Shown here piece by piece: positions 7,620 to 14,295 of a DNA stretch of 14,600 nucleotides. The notes below the pieces were generated by a model, which worked only from the letters and a program-made list of their open reading frames with translations, did not search any database and was not told where the DNA came from. The translations under genes were made by a program, and so were the position numbers. Source of the stretch: Alphaproteobacteria bacterium (lineage in GTDB: Bacteria; Pseudomonadota; Alphaproteobacteria; UBA6615); assembly GCA_017643325.1 (NCBI GenBank), contig JAEPNS010000047.1, positions 1 to 14,600 of the forward strand, written 5' to 3'. Within the stretch, counting starts at the first letter, position 1. Every line of letters starts with the position of its first letter.

Positions 7620-8468
7620 TCAGGATTTCAGCTTGTAGCCGGTCACCAGCATCCGGTGGACGGCGAGGAACAGGAGTATGTCGATCGCGAGCAGCACGGA
7701 TGCGCCCAGCCATACCGGTGCGTCACCCTGCCCGATGAAGCCATAGCGAAAACCGTCGATCGCGTAGAAGAAGGGGTTGAGGGCCGCGACATGCTGCCAG
7801 AACTCCGGCAGCCGCTGGATCGAGTAGAACGTGCCAGACAGGAAGGACAGCGGCATGATGACGAAGTTGGTCACGGCGGCCATATGGTCGAACTTCTCGG
7901 CCCAGATCCCTCCCATCAAGCCGAGCAGCGAGAGCATCGCGGACGCGGCGACCGCGAAGAAGATGATGGCCGCGATGCTGTGGAACGGAAAATCCACGAA
8001 GAAGGTCATGACCACGGTGGTCGTCGTGCCCACCAGCACGCCGCGCGTCACACCGCCCCCGATATAGCCGCAGACCATTTCCACCGGCACAATCGGCGGC
8101 ATCAGCACATCGACGATGTTGCCCTGGACCTTCGCAGTCATCAGCGAAGAGGACGTATTCTGGAAGGAGTTCTGCAGGATCGCCATCATGATCAGGCCCG
8201 GCGCGAGGAACGTCACGAACGGCGTCGAGCCGACGACACCGACACGTCCTTCCAGCGCGACGCTGAAAATCGTGTAGAACAGAAGCGTCGTCACGATGGG
8301 TGCGGCAACCGTCTGGAAGCCGACCTTCAGGAAGCGTTTGACCTCGCGCTGGTACAGGGTCCACACACCCCGCCAGTTGACGAGCCCGAACGTTCGCACC
8401 GAAGGGGCCGGGCCGAAGCCCGCGCGGGAATCACGCGGCCCGGAGGATTCATTTGCATGGGTGTCCAT
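7620..8468 (-). CDS. ABC-2-type transporter permease (first of a paralogous pair)
   Basis: This 282-residue polytopic membrane protein has a short, polar, poorly conserved N-terminal extension (about residues 1-24). The conserved region begins at VRTFGLVNWRG and includes LAPGLIMMAILQNSFQNTSSS, PLSFLSGTFYSIQRLPEFW and ALNPFFYAIDGFRYG, the typical ABC-2 permease pattern. The permease encoded next on this strand has the same plan: FG-x-x-N-x-RG near the start, the FLSG segment, the NP-x-FY-x-x-DG-x-RY segment and a Y-x-x-KS end. The two probably form a heterodimeric channel, since ABC-2 exporters need two membrane subunits. I used ATG 8468; an internal GTG at the VRTFG valine is possible because there is no clear Shine-Dalgarno before the ATG. 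It is divergent from recX, with 47 bases between the starts. Confidence 0.88.
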   Translation of the reverse strand: MDTHANESSGPRDSRAGFGPAPSVRTFGLVNWRGVWTLYQREVKRFLKVGFQTVAAPIVTTLLFYTIFSVALEGRVGVVGSTPFVTFLAPGLIMMAILQNSFQNTSSSLMTAKVQGNIVDVLMPPIVPVEMVCGYIGGGVTRGVLVGTTTTVVMTFFVDFPFHSIAAIIFFAVAASAMLSLLGLMGGIWAEKFDHMAAVTNFVIMPLSFLSGTFYSIQRLPEFWQHVAALNPFFYAIDGFRYGFIGQGDAPVWLGASVLLAIDILLFLAVHRMLVTGYKLKS

Positions 8469-8515
8469 GGCGGCGAACTTAGGCCCGCGTCCCGGGCCGG
8501 GCAAGCGAAGCGCAG

Positions 8516-9100
8516 ATGACCGACACACGACAGACCCGCAAGCGACGAACACCGCGCCCGGCCACGCAGGAGCGGCTGCGAAAGGCCGCTCTCCATTACA
8601 TCGACCGCTACGCGACCTCGGCGGGCAACCTGCACGACGTGCTGATGCGGCGGGTTGCCCGATCAGCGCGCCTGCATGGCACCGATCCCCGGCAAGGCCG
8701 GCAATGGGCCGAAGACATCGTCGCGGAGTTCGTCGACCGTGGTCTTGTCGACGACCGCAGCTATGCCGAGACGCGTGCCGTCTCGCTGCACCGCGGCGGG
8801 GCCTCGCGTCGCAAGATCGCGATGGCGCTGAAGTCGAAGGGTGTCGGGTCGGCGGACGTCGACGCCGCGCTGGCCGCGCTCGAGGAGGGCCACCGCAACA
8901 GCGAACTGGCCGCCGCCCGCAATTATGCAAGGCGGCGGCGTTTCGGTCCGTGGCGCGCCGCCGACGAACGTGACGCCCGGCGCGAGCGCGACCTTGCCGC
9001 CATGGCGCGCGCCGGTTTCAGCTACGCGACCGCGCTGAAGGTGATCGATGCGCCGGACATCGACGCGTTGGAACGCGACGTGGCGGGTGGGCCGGACTAG
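8516..9100 (+). CDS. recX: RecX family regulatory protein
   Basis: RecX binds RecA filaments and limits recombination and SOS induction in the cytoplasm. The 194-residue protein is strongly basic and helical. It has the RecX three-helix repeats: ALHYIDRYATSAGNLHDVLMRRV (about 25-47), then WAEDIVAEFVDRGLVDDRSYAETRAV (64-89) with the characteristic G-x-(V/L)-(D/N)-D-x-x-(Y/F)-A-x-x pattern, then RGGASRRKIAMALKSKGV (93-110) and a C-terminal GFSYATALKVID. The ATG at 8516 has only a weak AGCGAAG-like ribosome site. recA is not in the window, as is frequent outside gammaproteobacteria. The gene is convergent with the MscS gene and shares a CTAG with it as overlapping stop codons. I see no LexA-type box in the 47-base upstream gap, which is taken up mostly by GC-rich dyad sequence (8482-8498). 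Confidence 0.9.
   Translation: MTDTRQTRKRRTPRPATQERLRKAALHYIDRYATSAGNLHDVLMRRVARSARLHGTDPRQGRQWAEDIVAEFVDRGLVDDRSYAETRAVSLHRGGASRRKIAMALKSKGVGSADVDAALAALEEGHRNSELAAARNYARRRRFGPWRAADERDARRERDLAAMARAGFSYATALKVIDAPDIDALERDVAGGPD
9097..9100. other. Shared CTAG: overlapping stop codons of recX and the MscS gene
   Basis: TAG at 9098-9100 ends recX on the plus strand, and the complementary TAG (9099-9097) ends the channel gene on the minus strand. This is the second convergent pair in the window joined in exactly this way. Confidence 0.95.
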
Positions 9101-10350
9101 CCGCCGTCCCCGTCTCCGGATGACTCGCCCGGTCCACGGTCCCCGGCCGCGGTGCGCGCGGATGCGACCTTGTCGGACGCGGGCGCGTGTTCGGACCCAC
9201 CGTCCTTCGGCGGCGTAAACGTTTCCGGCGCGTCGCCGGGCAATGCTTCGACATACAGCGAACGGCTCGGGAAGGCGAAGCCGGTGCCCGCACCTTCGAC
9301 GATTTCCTTGATGCGGTAGGCAAGCGCCTCTTTCACCGCCAGCCACTCGCCCCAGTTCGTCGTTTTCGTGAAGCAGTAGACCATGATGTCGATGCTGCTG
9401 TCGTTGAAGCTGTCGACGCGAACGAAGGTGGCCACCTCGTCGGGGCTGGCGAAGTCGTCGTTGGTCAGGATGTAGTCCTCGATCCCGTCGCGGACCTCGC
9501 GGAGCTGGGCTGCGGTGGTGTCGTAGAGGACCCCGATCTTCCAGTAGATTCGCCGGTGGGACATGCGGGTGAAGTTGATCACCGCAGTGTCCGCGAGCTT
9601 GGTGTTCGGCACCTGGACAATGGCCTTGTCGAACTGCATGACCATGGTCGAGCGGAAGCCGATCGACTGCACGGTGCCCTCGACGACCCCGTCGACCTTG
9701 ATCCACTCGCCGGGCTCGAACCGCTTTTCGGCGATGACGAGAACACCGGACAGAAGGTTCTTGAACAGGTCCTGCGCGGCCAGGGCGGCCGCCAGCCCGA
9801 ACAGCCCGAGCCCCGCGACCAGCGGGCCGATTTCGATCCCCCAGAACTGCAGGATCGCGGCCGCACCGATGATCGCGATCAGGATTTTGACGGCCTTCTG
9901 GATCCAGTCGAGCATGGTCGACGACAGGACCTCGCGCAGCTTTCCGAAGGAGTCGGTGACCGGGTCGACCAGCGCGATCACGCCCCAGAAAAGCGTCAAC
10001 GCAATCAGCGAGCGGGTGATGCGCAAGGCGATGGTCTCGAACGTACCTTCAAGGCCAAGAATCGCGGTCGCCAGGAAGAACCCCAGCACGACCGGCACGA
10101 AACGCATGGGGTGGCTGAGAGACTGCACAAGGCGGTCGTCAAAGGTGTTCGTCGTGCGCTTGGCGATGCGCTTCAGCCACCCGATGACGAAGCGCGCGAA
10201 CAGGCCGCGCAGGACCAGCAGCAGGCTGAACACGAGAATGGCAAGGATAATGCGTCCAAAACTGGTTCCGAAGGCGGTATCGTCGAGCACACCTTCGGTG
10301 AGACGCCAGAAATCGGCGAAGGGCGCCCAGAGTTCGTTCAGAAATTCCAT
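9097..10350 (-). CDS. MscS-family small-conductance mechanosensitive channel
   Basis: MscS channels sit in the inner membrane and open under tension to release solutes during osmotic downshock. The 417-residue protein has hydrophobic segments near residues 32-57, 83-102, 112-130 and 153-170. A Gly/Ala-rich pore helix follows (VAGLGLFGLAAALAAQDLFKNLLSG, 178-202), continuing into KRFEPGEWIKVDGVVEGTVQSIGFRST (209-235), the start of the MscS beta domain. The alpha/beta domain extends to about residue 370. Residues 371-417 are a disordered Pro/Gly/Asp/Ser-rich tail with no family match. With more transmembrane helices than E. coli MscS (286 residues), it resembles the YbdG/YnaI-like size class. 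The start at ATG 10350 gives MEFLNELW; upstream sequence in frame is not conserved-looking. It lies 84 bases downstream of motB on the same strand and has a possible promoter of its own. Confidence 0.9.
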   Translation of the reverse strand: MEFLNELWAPFADFWRLTEGVLDDTAFGTSFGRIILAILVFSLLLVLRGLFARFVIGWLKRIAKRTTNTFDDRLVQSLSHPMRFVPVVLGFFLATAILGLEGTFETIALRITRSLIALTLFWGVIALVDPVTDSFGKLREVLSSTMLDWIQKAVKILIAIIGAAAILQFWGIEIGPLVAGLGLFGLAAALAAQDLFKNLLSGVLVIAEKRFEPGEWIKVDGVVEGTVQSIGFRSTMVMQFDKAIVQVPNTKLADTAVINFTRMSHRRIYWKIGVLYDTTAAQLREVRDGIEDYILTNDDFASPDEVATFVRVDSFNDSSIDIMVYCFTKTTNWGEWLAVKEALAYRIKEIVEGAGTGFAFPSRSLYVEALPGDAPETFTPPKDGGSEHAPASDKVASARTAAGDRGPGESSGDGDGG

Positions 10351-10384
10351 GGATGTCCCAAGAGCCAGCGAACAGTTCGGCCGA

Positions 10385-10413
10385 CACGCTACGGTTCGGC
10401 ACCGAAATGTCAA
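10385..10413 (-). promoter_or_regulatory. Possible promoter of the MscS gene, with a dyad between the hexamers
   Basis: On the minus strand a perfect TTGACA (10413-10408) lies in the gap between motB and the channel gene. No good -10 follows: AGCGTG at a 17-base spacing or TAGCGT at 16 matches poorly. The spacer holds TTCGGTGCCGAA (10406-10395), a near-perfect dyad (five paired bases on each side). An activator binding a dyad in the spacer could compensate for the poor -10, but this is a guess from layout. Confidence 0.3.
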
Positions 10414-10434
10414 ACCCGGACGTGGCGCCGGGCC

Positions 10435-11115
10435 CTAGCGGTGAATGCGAATCAGGATCCGCTGGTTTTTCGCCTGGTTCTCGGGGATCGGCGCGCCCGC
10501 ACCGTCTCGGTTGGGCACCTTCGGCTGGGTGTCGGCGAAGGCGACCGCGCGCATGCGACGGACCGGAATGTTCCGCTCAGCAAACAGGCGCACGATATTG
10601 GTCGCCCGGGCAGCCGAAAGTTCCCAGTTCGTGGCAAAACGGTCGCTGTCCAGAGGGTTGTCATCGGTGTGCCCTTCGACGGCGACCTTGAACTTGCTGT
10701 ACTGGGGCGATTCCAGCGTTTGCGCGACGCTGTCGAGGATCGATCGCGATTCCGGTCGGATCGCGGCGGCACCCGGTCGGTAGAACGCGTTGGCGGCCAG
10801 TTCCAGGACGACACCGCGTTCATAGATGTTGATCTTCACCGCGTCGGCCACGCCGAGGGAATCGACGAGCGTGTCGAGCTGGGCGCGCAGCTGGGCAGCA
10901 GGACGCGTGATCGAACGCTGGCCGAGGTCGCGGGCAATCCCGGCCTTGACCTGCTCGAAGGTCACGATGTCGACCTTCGAGAAGCTCATCAGCATCACGA
11001 AGAAGGCGAGCAGGAGCGTGATCGCGTCCGCGAAGGTCATCAGCCATGCATGGCTGTCGTCGTCGGCGGCCTCGCGCCGCAGCGGGCGATAAAAGGATGT
11101 GCGGTTGTCGCGCAT
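10435..11115 (-). CDS. motB: Flagellar motor stator protein MotB (OmpA-like peptidoglycan-binding domain)
   Basis: MotB anchors the stator to peptidoglycan and carries the ion-binding aspartate. The 226-residue protein has one transmembrane helix (about 24-45) with the essential aspartate D30 in LMTFADAITLLLAFFV. A short linker follows, then an OmpA-like domain (about 95-226) with VEGHTDDNPLDSDRFATNWELSAARA and NQRILIRIH. It is much shorter than E. coli MotB (308), mostly through the linker. The segment after the aspartate (LLLAFFVMLMSFSKVD) looks more like sodium-type PomB than E. coli MotB. The ATG at 11115 is 6 bases after the motA stop, with no clear Shine-Dalgarno, which suggests coupling to motA. 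A role in a non-flagellar OmpA/TolR-like complex is possible, but the motA partner makes a stator most likely. Confidence 0.88.
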   Translation of the reverse strand: MRDNRTSFYRPLRREAADDDSHAWLMTFADAITLLLAFFVMLMSFSKVDIVTFEQVKAGIARDLGQRSITRPAAQLRAQLDTLVDSLGVADAVKINIYERGVVLELAANAFYRPGAAAIRPESRSILDSVAQTLESPQYSKFKVAVEGHTDDNPLDSDRFATNWELSAARATNIVRLFAERNIPVRRMRAVAFADTQPKVPNRDGAGAPIPENQAKNQRILIRIHR

Positions 11116-11121
11116 CGCCGA

Positions 11122-11997
11122 TCAGGCCGCCGCCTTGGCAGGCGAGCCCTTGCGGCCCTGCTTGCTGTCCGTTTTCTGGCCCTCACCCTGGCCGCCGGCG
11201 CGCTTGAGCTGGCGGTCGATGTCGTAGCGGATCGTCGGGTCGAGATAGCTGTTCATGTGATCCTGGATGTGGCGCGGGCTCGCCTCGTCGGCGAGCATCG
11301 AGAGGCCCTCGACGATCATGTAGTTCCGGAAGCGGAAGATTTCCTCGCGCTGCTGTAGCTTGGTTGCCGCCGGTGCGAAGACGAGGCGCGCCAGCATGAT
11401 GCCGTACAGCGTCGTGACCAGCGCGACGGCGAGTCCCGCGCCGATCTGGCTCGGATCGTCGCCCATGTTGTCGAGCATGATGATCAGGCCGATCAGGGTA
11501 CCGACCATGCCGAAGGCGGGCGCAGCGACGGCCATGCTGCGAAGCACCTGGGCGCCGACCATGTTCCGCTCGTAAGTGGACTCGATGACATTGCCGAGGA
11601 TCGACTGGATCTTCGCGCCGTCGTAGCCGGTCGTGATCAGTTCCACGCCAAAGCGCAGGAAACCGCCGTCCCAGCCGGGTGTTTTCTTGGCCTCGGCGTC
11701 GAGGCTGACGATGCCTTCCTTCTGGACGAGATAGGCCCAGCGGATCACCCGGCCGACCTCGGTGTTGAGGTGCGAGCGGCCGCGGCGGTCGATCTTGAAA
11801 GCCTGCAGGATTCCCCGCAGGCCGCCGAGCACGTAGGAATACTCATAGCTGATAAAGGTCGAGGCGAGCGTGCCGCCAAGCACGAGGATCATCCCCGCAC
11901 CGCTCATGAACAGCAGGTAGTTGTCGGTGCTGAGCGCGATCGCGGTCATGAAAAGACCGAAACCGACCAGGACGGCGACAAGGGTGTTCAACGACAT
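11122..11997 (-). CDS. motA: Flagellar motor stator protein MotA
   Basis: MotA forms the ion channel of the stator with MotB in the inner membrane and pushes on the rotor protein FliG. The 291-residue protein has hydrophobic segments near 4-23, 28-50, 155-178 and 186-208. A large cytoplasmic loop (about 55-150) includes RGRSHLNTEVGRVIRWAYLVQKEG, where charged residues contact the rotor in known MotA. The channel proline P160 lies in AVAAPAFGMVGTLIGL, and GLAVALVTTLYG begins the last helix. A Lys/Gly-rich tail (266-291) is extra. ATG 11997 is preceded by GGAGAAG with 5 bases spacing; the longer upstream frame is unsupported. An 8-bp hairpin lies in the leader, 17 bases before the start. motB follows after 6 bases. 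No other flagellar genes are visible. Confidence 0.92.
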   Translation of the reverse strand: MSLNTLVAVLVGFGLFMTAIALSTDNYLLFMSGAGMILVLGGTLASTFISYEYSYVLGGLRGILQAFKIDRRGRSHLNTEVGRVIRWAYLVQKEGIVSLDAEAKKTPGWDGGFLRFGVELITTGYDGAKIQSILGNVIESTYERNMVGAQVLRSMAVAAPAFGMVGTLIGLIIMLDNMGDDPSQIGAGLAVALVTTLYGIMLARLVFAPAATKLQQREEIFRFRNYMIVEGLSMLADEASPRHIQDHMNSYLDPTIRYDIDRQLKRAGGQGEGQKTDSKQGRKGSPAKAAA

Positions 11998-12013
11998 CCG
12001 CACTTCTCCGCTC

Positions 12014-12035
12014 TGCCGGGAACGAAATCCCGGCA
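12014..12035 (-). other. Perfect 8-bp hairpin between the MFS gene and motA
   Basis: TGCCGGGA (12014-12021) and TCCCGGCA (12028-12035) form a perfect 8-bp stem around a 6-base loop, ACGAAA. It lies in the 76-base gap between the MFS stop and the motA ATG. Neither strand has a T-run directly after it, so it is not a textbook intrinsic terminator. It may attenuate read-through from the MFS gene or be a structure in the motA leader close to its Shine-Dalgarno. Confidence 0.5.
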
Positions 12036-12073
12036 ATCTCCGCAAGAGTAGAAGCGCGCGGCTTGAAAAACGG

Positions 12074-13309
12074 TTAACGGGGCAACCCGCGAGCGGTCGA
12101 CCGGACGAGCACGATTCGCGCAACGGCCGTGGTGACCGCGAGGTACGCAAGAAAACCGACCATCAGGGCCGAGACGGAGACCGACGCGTCGAGCAGCCAG
12201 CCGGTCGTGAACGGTGCCACGGCGGCTCCCATGACGGTCACCGCCGTGGCCATCGAGCGGATACCGCCAAGGTTGGCCACCCCGTAGCGCTCGGCGAGGA
12301 AGGCCGACGTCACAGGCTGCAGCATGCCGATCGTAACCCCGAACAGTCCCAGATAGACGAGCGGCACCAGCGGATGCGACGACAGCAGGATCGCCAGCAG
12401 CGACACGGCAAACGGGGCCGAAATCACGGGCACGAGCCGCGTCGCCCCACCCCTGTCGATCACGCCCCCGAGCACCAGCGATGTCGCGACCTTGAGCACC
12501 GCCAGCACCATGAAGCCGACGGCGATGGTCTCAAGCGACCAGCCGCGCACATCGGCGATAAACCCCTGATGGAAATAGACCGCCGTCGCCATGTAGGGAA
12601 AAGACAGCAGCAGGGCCATGGCCGCGGTAAAGCCGGGATCGCGAAGCACTTCCGCGCGCGTCCAGCTCCGGCCCGACGCAGACCTGCGCGCTTCGTCGGC
12701 CTGCCGTTCGACAAACGTCCGGTGACGTTCCGCATGGCCTTTCAGGAGATAGGGCACAAGAATGACGGCGACGGCCGCAAAGGTCGCCGCCGAGATCAGC
12801 CAGGTCTCCTGCCAGCCCACGCCCGCGATCATCGCGACCGTGATCGAGGGAAGAACCCCTTCGCCCAGCGCGAGCCCCATGCCCGTCACCCCGAGCGCGC
12901 GGCCCCGCTCGTCGGTGTAGTAGCGCGCCATGCAGGTCGTTGCGATGTGGACACACAGGCTCTGTCCGGTGAACCGCACGACGAACATTGCAACCGCGAA
13001 GATCCAGAAATCCGGCGTCAGCGAGAGCACCGCCATCCCCGCGAACAGCGACGCGAGCGTAACGGCGGTGTAGACGCGCACGTCGACCCGGTCGAGGAGC
13101 CGGCCGACGGACGGCAGCAACAGCGCGGACGCAATGCTGGCGGCGGAAAACATGGCGCCGAACCCCGCATTCCCGAGGTCGTATGCAGCGCGTATGTCCG
13201 CACCGTAGAGCGCGACGTAAAACGTCTGGCCGAAGCTCGACATCAGCGTCAGGAAGACGCCGAAGCCGACAAAGCGCCAATGCTCGCGGAGGAATCTCAG
13301 GTAGAGCAT
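12074..13309 (-). CDS. Major facilitator superfamily (MFS) transporter
   Basis: This 411-residue inner-membrane secondary transporter has the 12-helix MFS pattern. MFS loop signatures are visible: GRLLDRVDVR between helices 2 and 3 and the mirrored GGVIDRGGATR between helices 8 and 9. DERGRALGVTGMGLALGEG (after helix 4) and ERYGVANLGGIRSMATAV (second half) resemble monocarboxylate-type MFS proteins. A cytoplasmic central loop (KGHAERHRTFVERQADEARRS) separates the two halves. The substrate is unknown. I used ATG 13309; no Shine-Dalgarno precedes it, and a -10-like TATCCC with TG upstream lies 7-12 bases before it, so the mRNA could be leaderless or the start could differ. It is divergent from the hydroxyacid dehydrogenase across 98 bases, which makes joint control, or transport of a substrate related to that enzyme, possible but unproven. 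Confidence 0.88.
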   Translation of the reverse strand: MLYLRFLREHWRFVGFGVFLTLMSSFGQTFYVALYGADIRAAYDLGNAGFGAMFSAASIASALLLPSVGRLLDRVDVRVYTAVTLASLFAGMAVLSLTPDFWIFAVAMFVVRFTGQSLCVHIATTCMARYYTDERGRALGVTGMGLALGEGVLPSITVAMIAGVGWQETWLISAATFAAVAVILVPYLLKGHAERHRTFVERQADEARRSASGRSWTRAEVLRDPGFTAAMALLLSFPYMATAVYFHQGFIADVRGWSLETIAVGFMVLAVLKVATSLVLGGVIDRGGATRLVPVISAPFAVSLLAILLSSHPLVPLVYLGLFGVTIGMLQPVTSAFLAERYGVANLGGIRSMATAVTVMGAAVAPFTTGWLLDASVSVSALMVGFLAYLAVTTAVARIVLVRSTARGLPR

Positions 13310-13318
13310 CGGCGCGGG

Positions 13319-13362
13319 ATAGCACGAACGGGCACGATCCGTCGCCCGCCCGCCTGTGCTAT
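13319..13362. promoter_or_regulatory. Inverted repeat in the divergent MFS/dehydrogenase control region
   Basis: ATAGCAC (13319-13325) and GTGCTAT (13356-13362) are perfect 7-bp inverted repeats 30 bases apart, inside the 98-base divergent gap. Each arm read outward gives GTGCTAT, overlapping the -10 region of the gene on its side. A direct repeat GCACGA (13322-13327 and 13332-13337, 10-base period) overlaps the left arm. The pattern fits an operator for a dimeric regulator or mirrored promoters. No regulator gene is adjacent in the window. Confidence 0.45.
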
Positions 13363-13365
13363 AAA
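13357..13365 (+). promoter_or_regulatory. Predicted extended -10 promoter of the dehydrogenase gene
   Basis: TGCTATAAA carries TG, one base, then TATAAA (5 of 6 consensus), an extended -10 element that can work without a strong -35. The -35 position shows only a poor match. Transcription would begin near 13372, leaving about 36 bases before ATG 13408, with GGGGGA as ribosome site. The inverted-repeat arm GTGCTAT covers this element, so a bound protein would block it. Confidence 0.5.
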
Positions 13366-13407
13366 CCGCGCCGAAAAATCAACGGGACCCGCGGGGGACA
13401 ATTCATC

Positions 13408-14295
13408 ATGAGCAAGCGTATCGGTGTTATCGGCCTGGGCATCATGGGCTCGGCCATTTCTGGTAATTTCCTGAAGGCGGGCTTTGACGTGTCCGGCTTC
13501 GACATCAGCACCGATGCCGTTAAAACGTTCACCGACAACGGCGGACAGGCGCTCGGATCGCCCGGTGAGGTTGCCGCCCGGTCTGACATCGTGCTCACCC
13601 TCCTGCCGAGCGTCGCCGCGCTGGACGCAGTCTGCACCGCCAACGACGGGATCGCCGCGGCGGGCAACAGGGACGTGATCGTGATGGAATGCTCGACGCT
13701 GCCGATCGAGGACAAGCAGCGCAACCACGATGCGCTGTCGGCCGCGGGCGTGACGATGCTCGACACGCCGCTGTCCGGCACCGGTGCCCAGGCGCGCAAC
13801 AAGGATCTTGCGGTCTATCTCAGCGGCGACGAGGGCGCCGCCGACACCTGCGGAGAGATCATCGACGGCTTCGCCCGGGCGCACTACTACGTCGGCCCGT
13901 TCGGCAACGGGAGCAAGATGAAGTATGTCGCGAACCACCTTGTCGCGATCCACAACATCGCCGCGGCCGAGGCCTTCGTGCTCGGCATGAAGGGAGGCCT
14001 GGAAGCCCAGACGATCTACGACGTGATCGCCGACAGTGCCGGCACATCGCGGATGTTCGAGGTGCGTGGTCCGATGATGGTCGCCGACGACTATTCCGAC
14101 GCCACGATGAAAATCTCCACCTGGCAGAAGGACATGGGCATCATCGGCGCCTTCGCGAAGGACCTCGACTGTCCGACGCCGCTGTTCGGGACCTGCGCCG
14201 ATATCTACACCGCCGGCATGGCCCAGGGCCGCGCCAGCGAGGACACGGCCGCGGTGTGCGCCGTGCTGGCAGAGGCCGCGCGGCTGAAGCGGTAG
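13408..14295 (+). CDS. Beta-hydroxyacid dehydrogenase family (3-hydroxyisobutyrate dehydrogenase-like NAD(P) oxidoreductase)
   Basis: This 295-residue protein is the normal family length. The N-terminal Rossmann motif GLGIMG (G9, G11, G14) follows the first strand; D32 at the end of the second strand favours NAD over NADP. The substrate segment is DTPLSGTGAQA (119-129) where typical members have DAPVSGG. The second glycine is thus T125, marking an uncharacterised subgroup. The catalytic lysine is K172 in GNGSKMKYVANHL, with N176 nearby, so the enzyme should be active. The C-terminal half (about 165-295) is the all-helical dimerisation domain. Likely substrates are short 3-hydroxyacids such as hydroxyisobutyrate, tartronate semialdehyde or threonate relatives; the sequence does not decide. 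ATG 13408 is preceded by GGGGGA. It is divergent from the MFS gene. Confidence 0.9.
   Translation: MSKRIGVIGLGIMGSAISGNFLKAGFDVSGFDISTDAVKTFTDNGGQALGSPGEVAARSDIVLTLLPSVAALDAVCTANDGIAAAGNRDVIVMECSTLPIEDKQRNHDALSAAGVTMLDTPLSGTGAQARNKDLAVYLSGDEGAADTCGEIIDGFARAHYYVGPFGNGSKMKYVANHLVAIHNIAAAEAFVLGMKGGLEAQTIYDVIADSAGTSRMFEVRGPMMVADDYSDATMKISTWQKDMGIIGAFAKDLDCPTPLFGTCADIYTAGMAQGRASEDTAAVCAVLAEAARLKR

Noticed and set aside
8482..8498. GGCCCG/CGGGCC dyad between the permease gene and recX as a LexA or other operator
   Set aside because: It has no resemblance to an alphaproteobacterial SOS box (GTTC-N7-GTTC), and short GC dyads are expected by chance in such sequence.
9187..11358. A very long open frame (over 700 codons) on the plus strand across the MscS, motB and motA genes
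   Set aside because: It is antisense to three genes with clear family motifs. Its translation is rich in Arg, Asp, Gly and His with no recognisable domain, as expected for the complementary frame of GC-rich genes.
11921..13411. A long plus-strand open frame opposite the MFS transporter
   Set aside because: Its composition (Arg/His/Gly/Asp-rich, no domain) is that of an antisense shadow, and the opposite strand encodes a clear 12-helix transporter.
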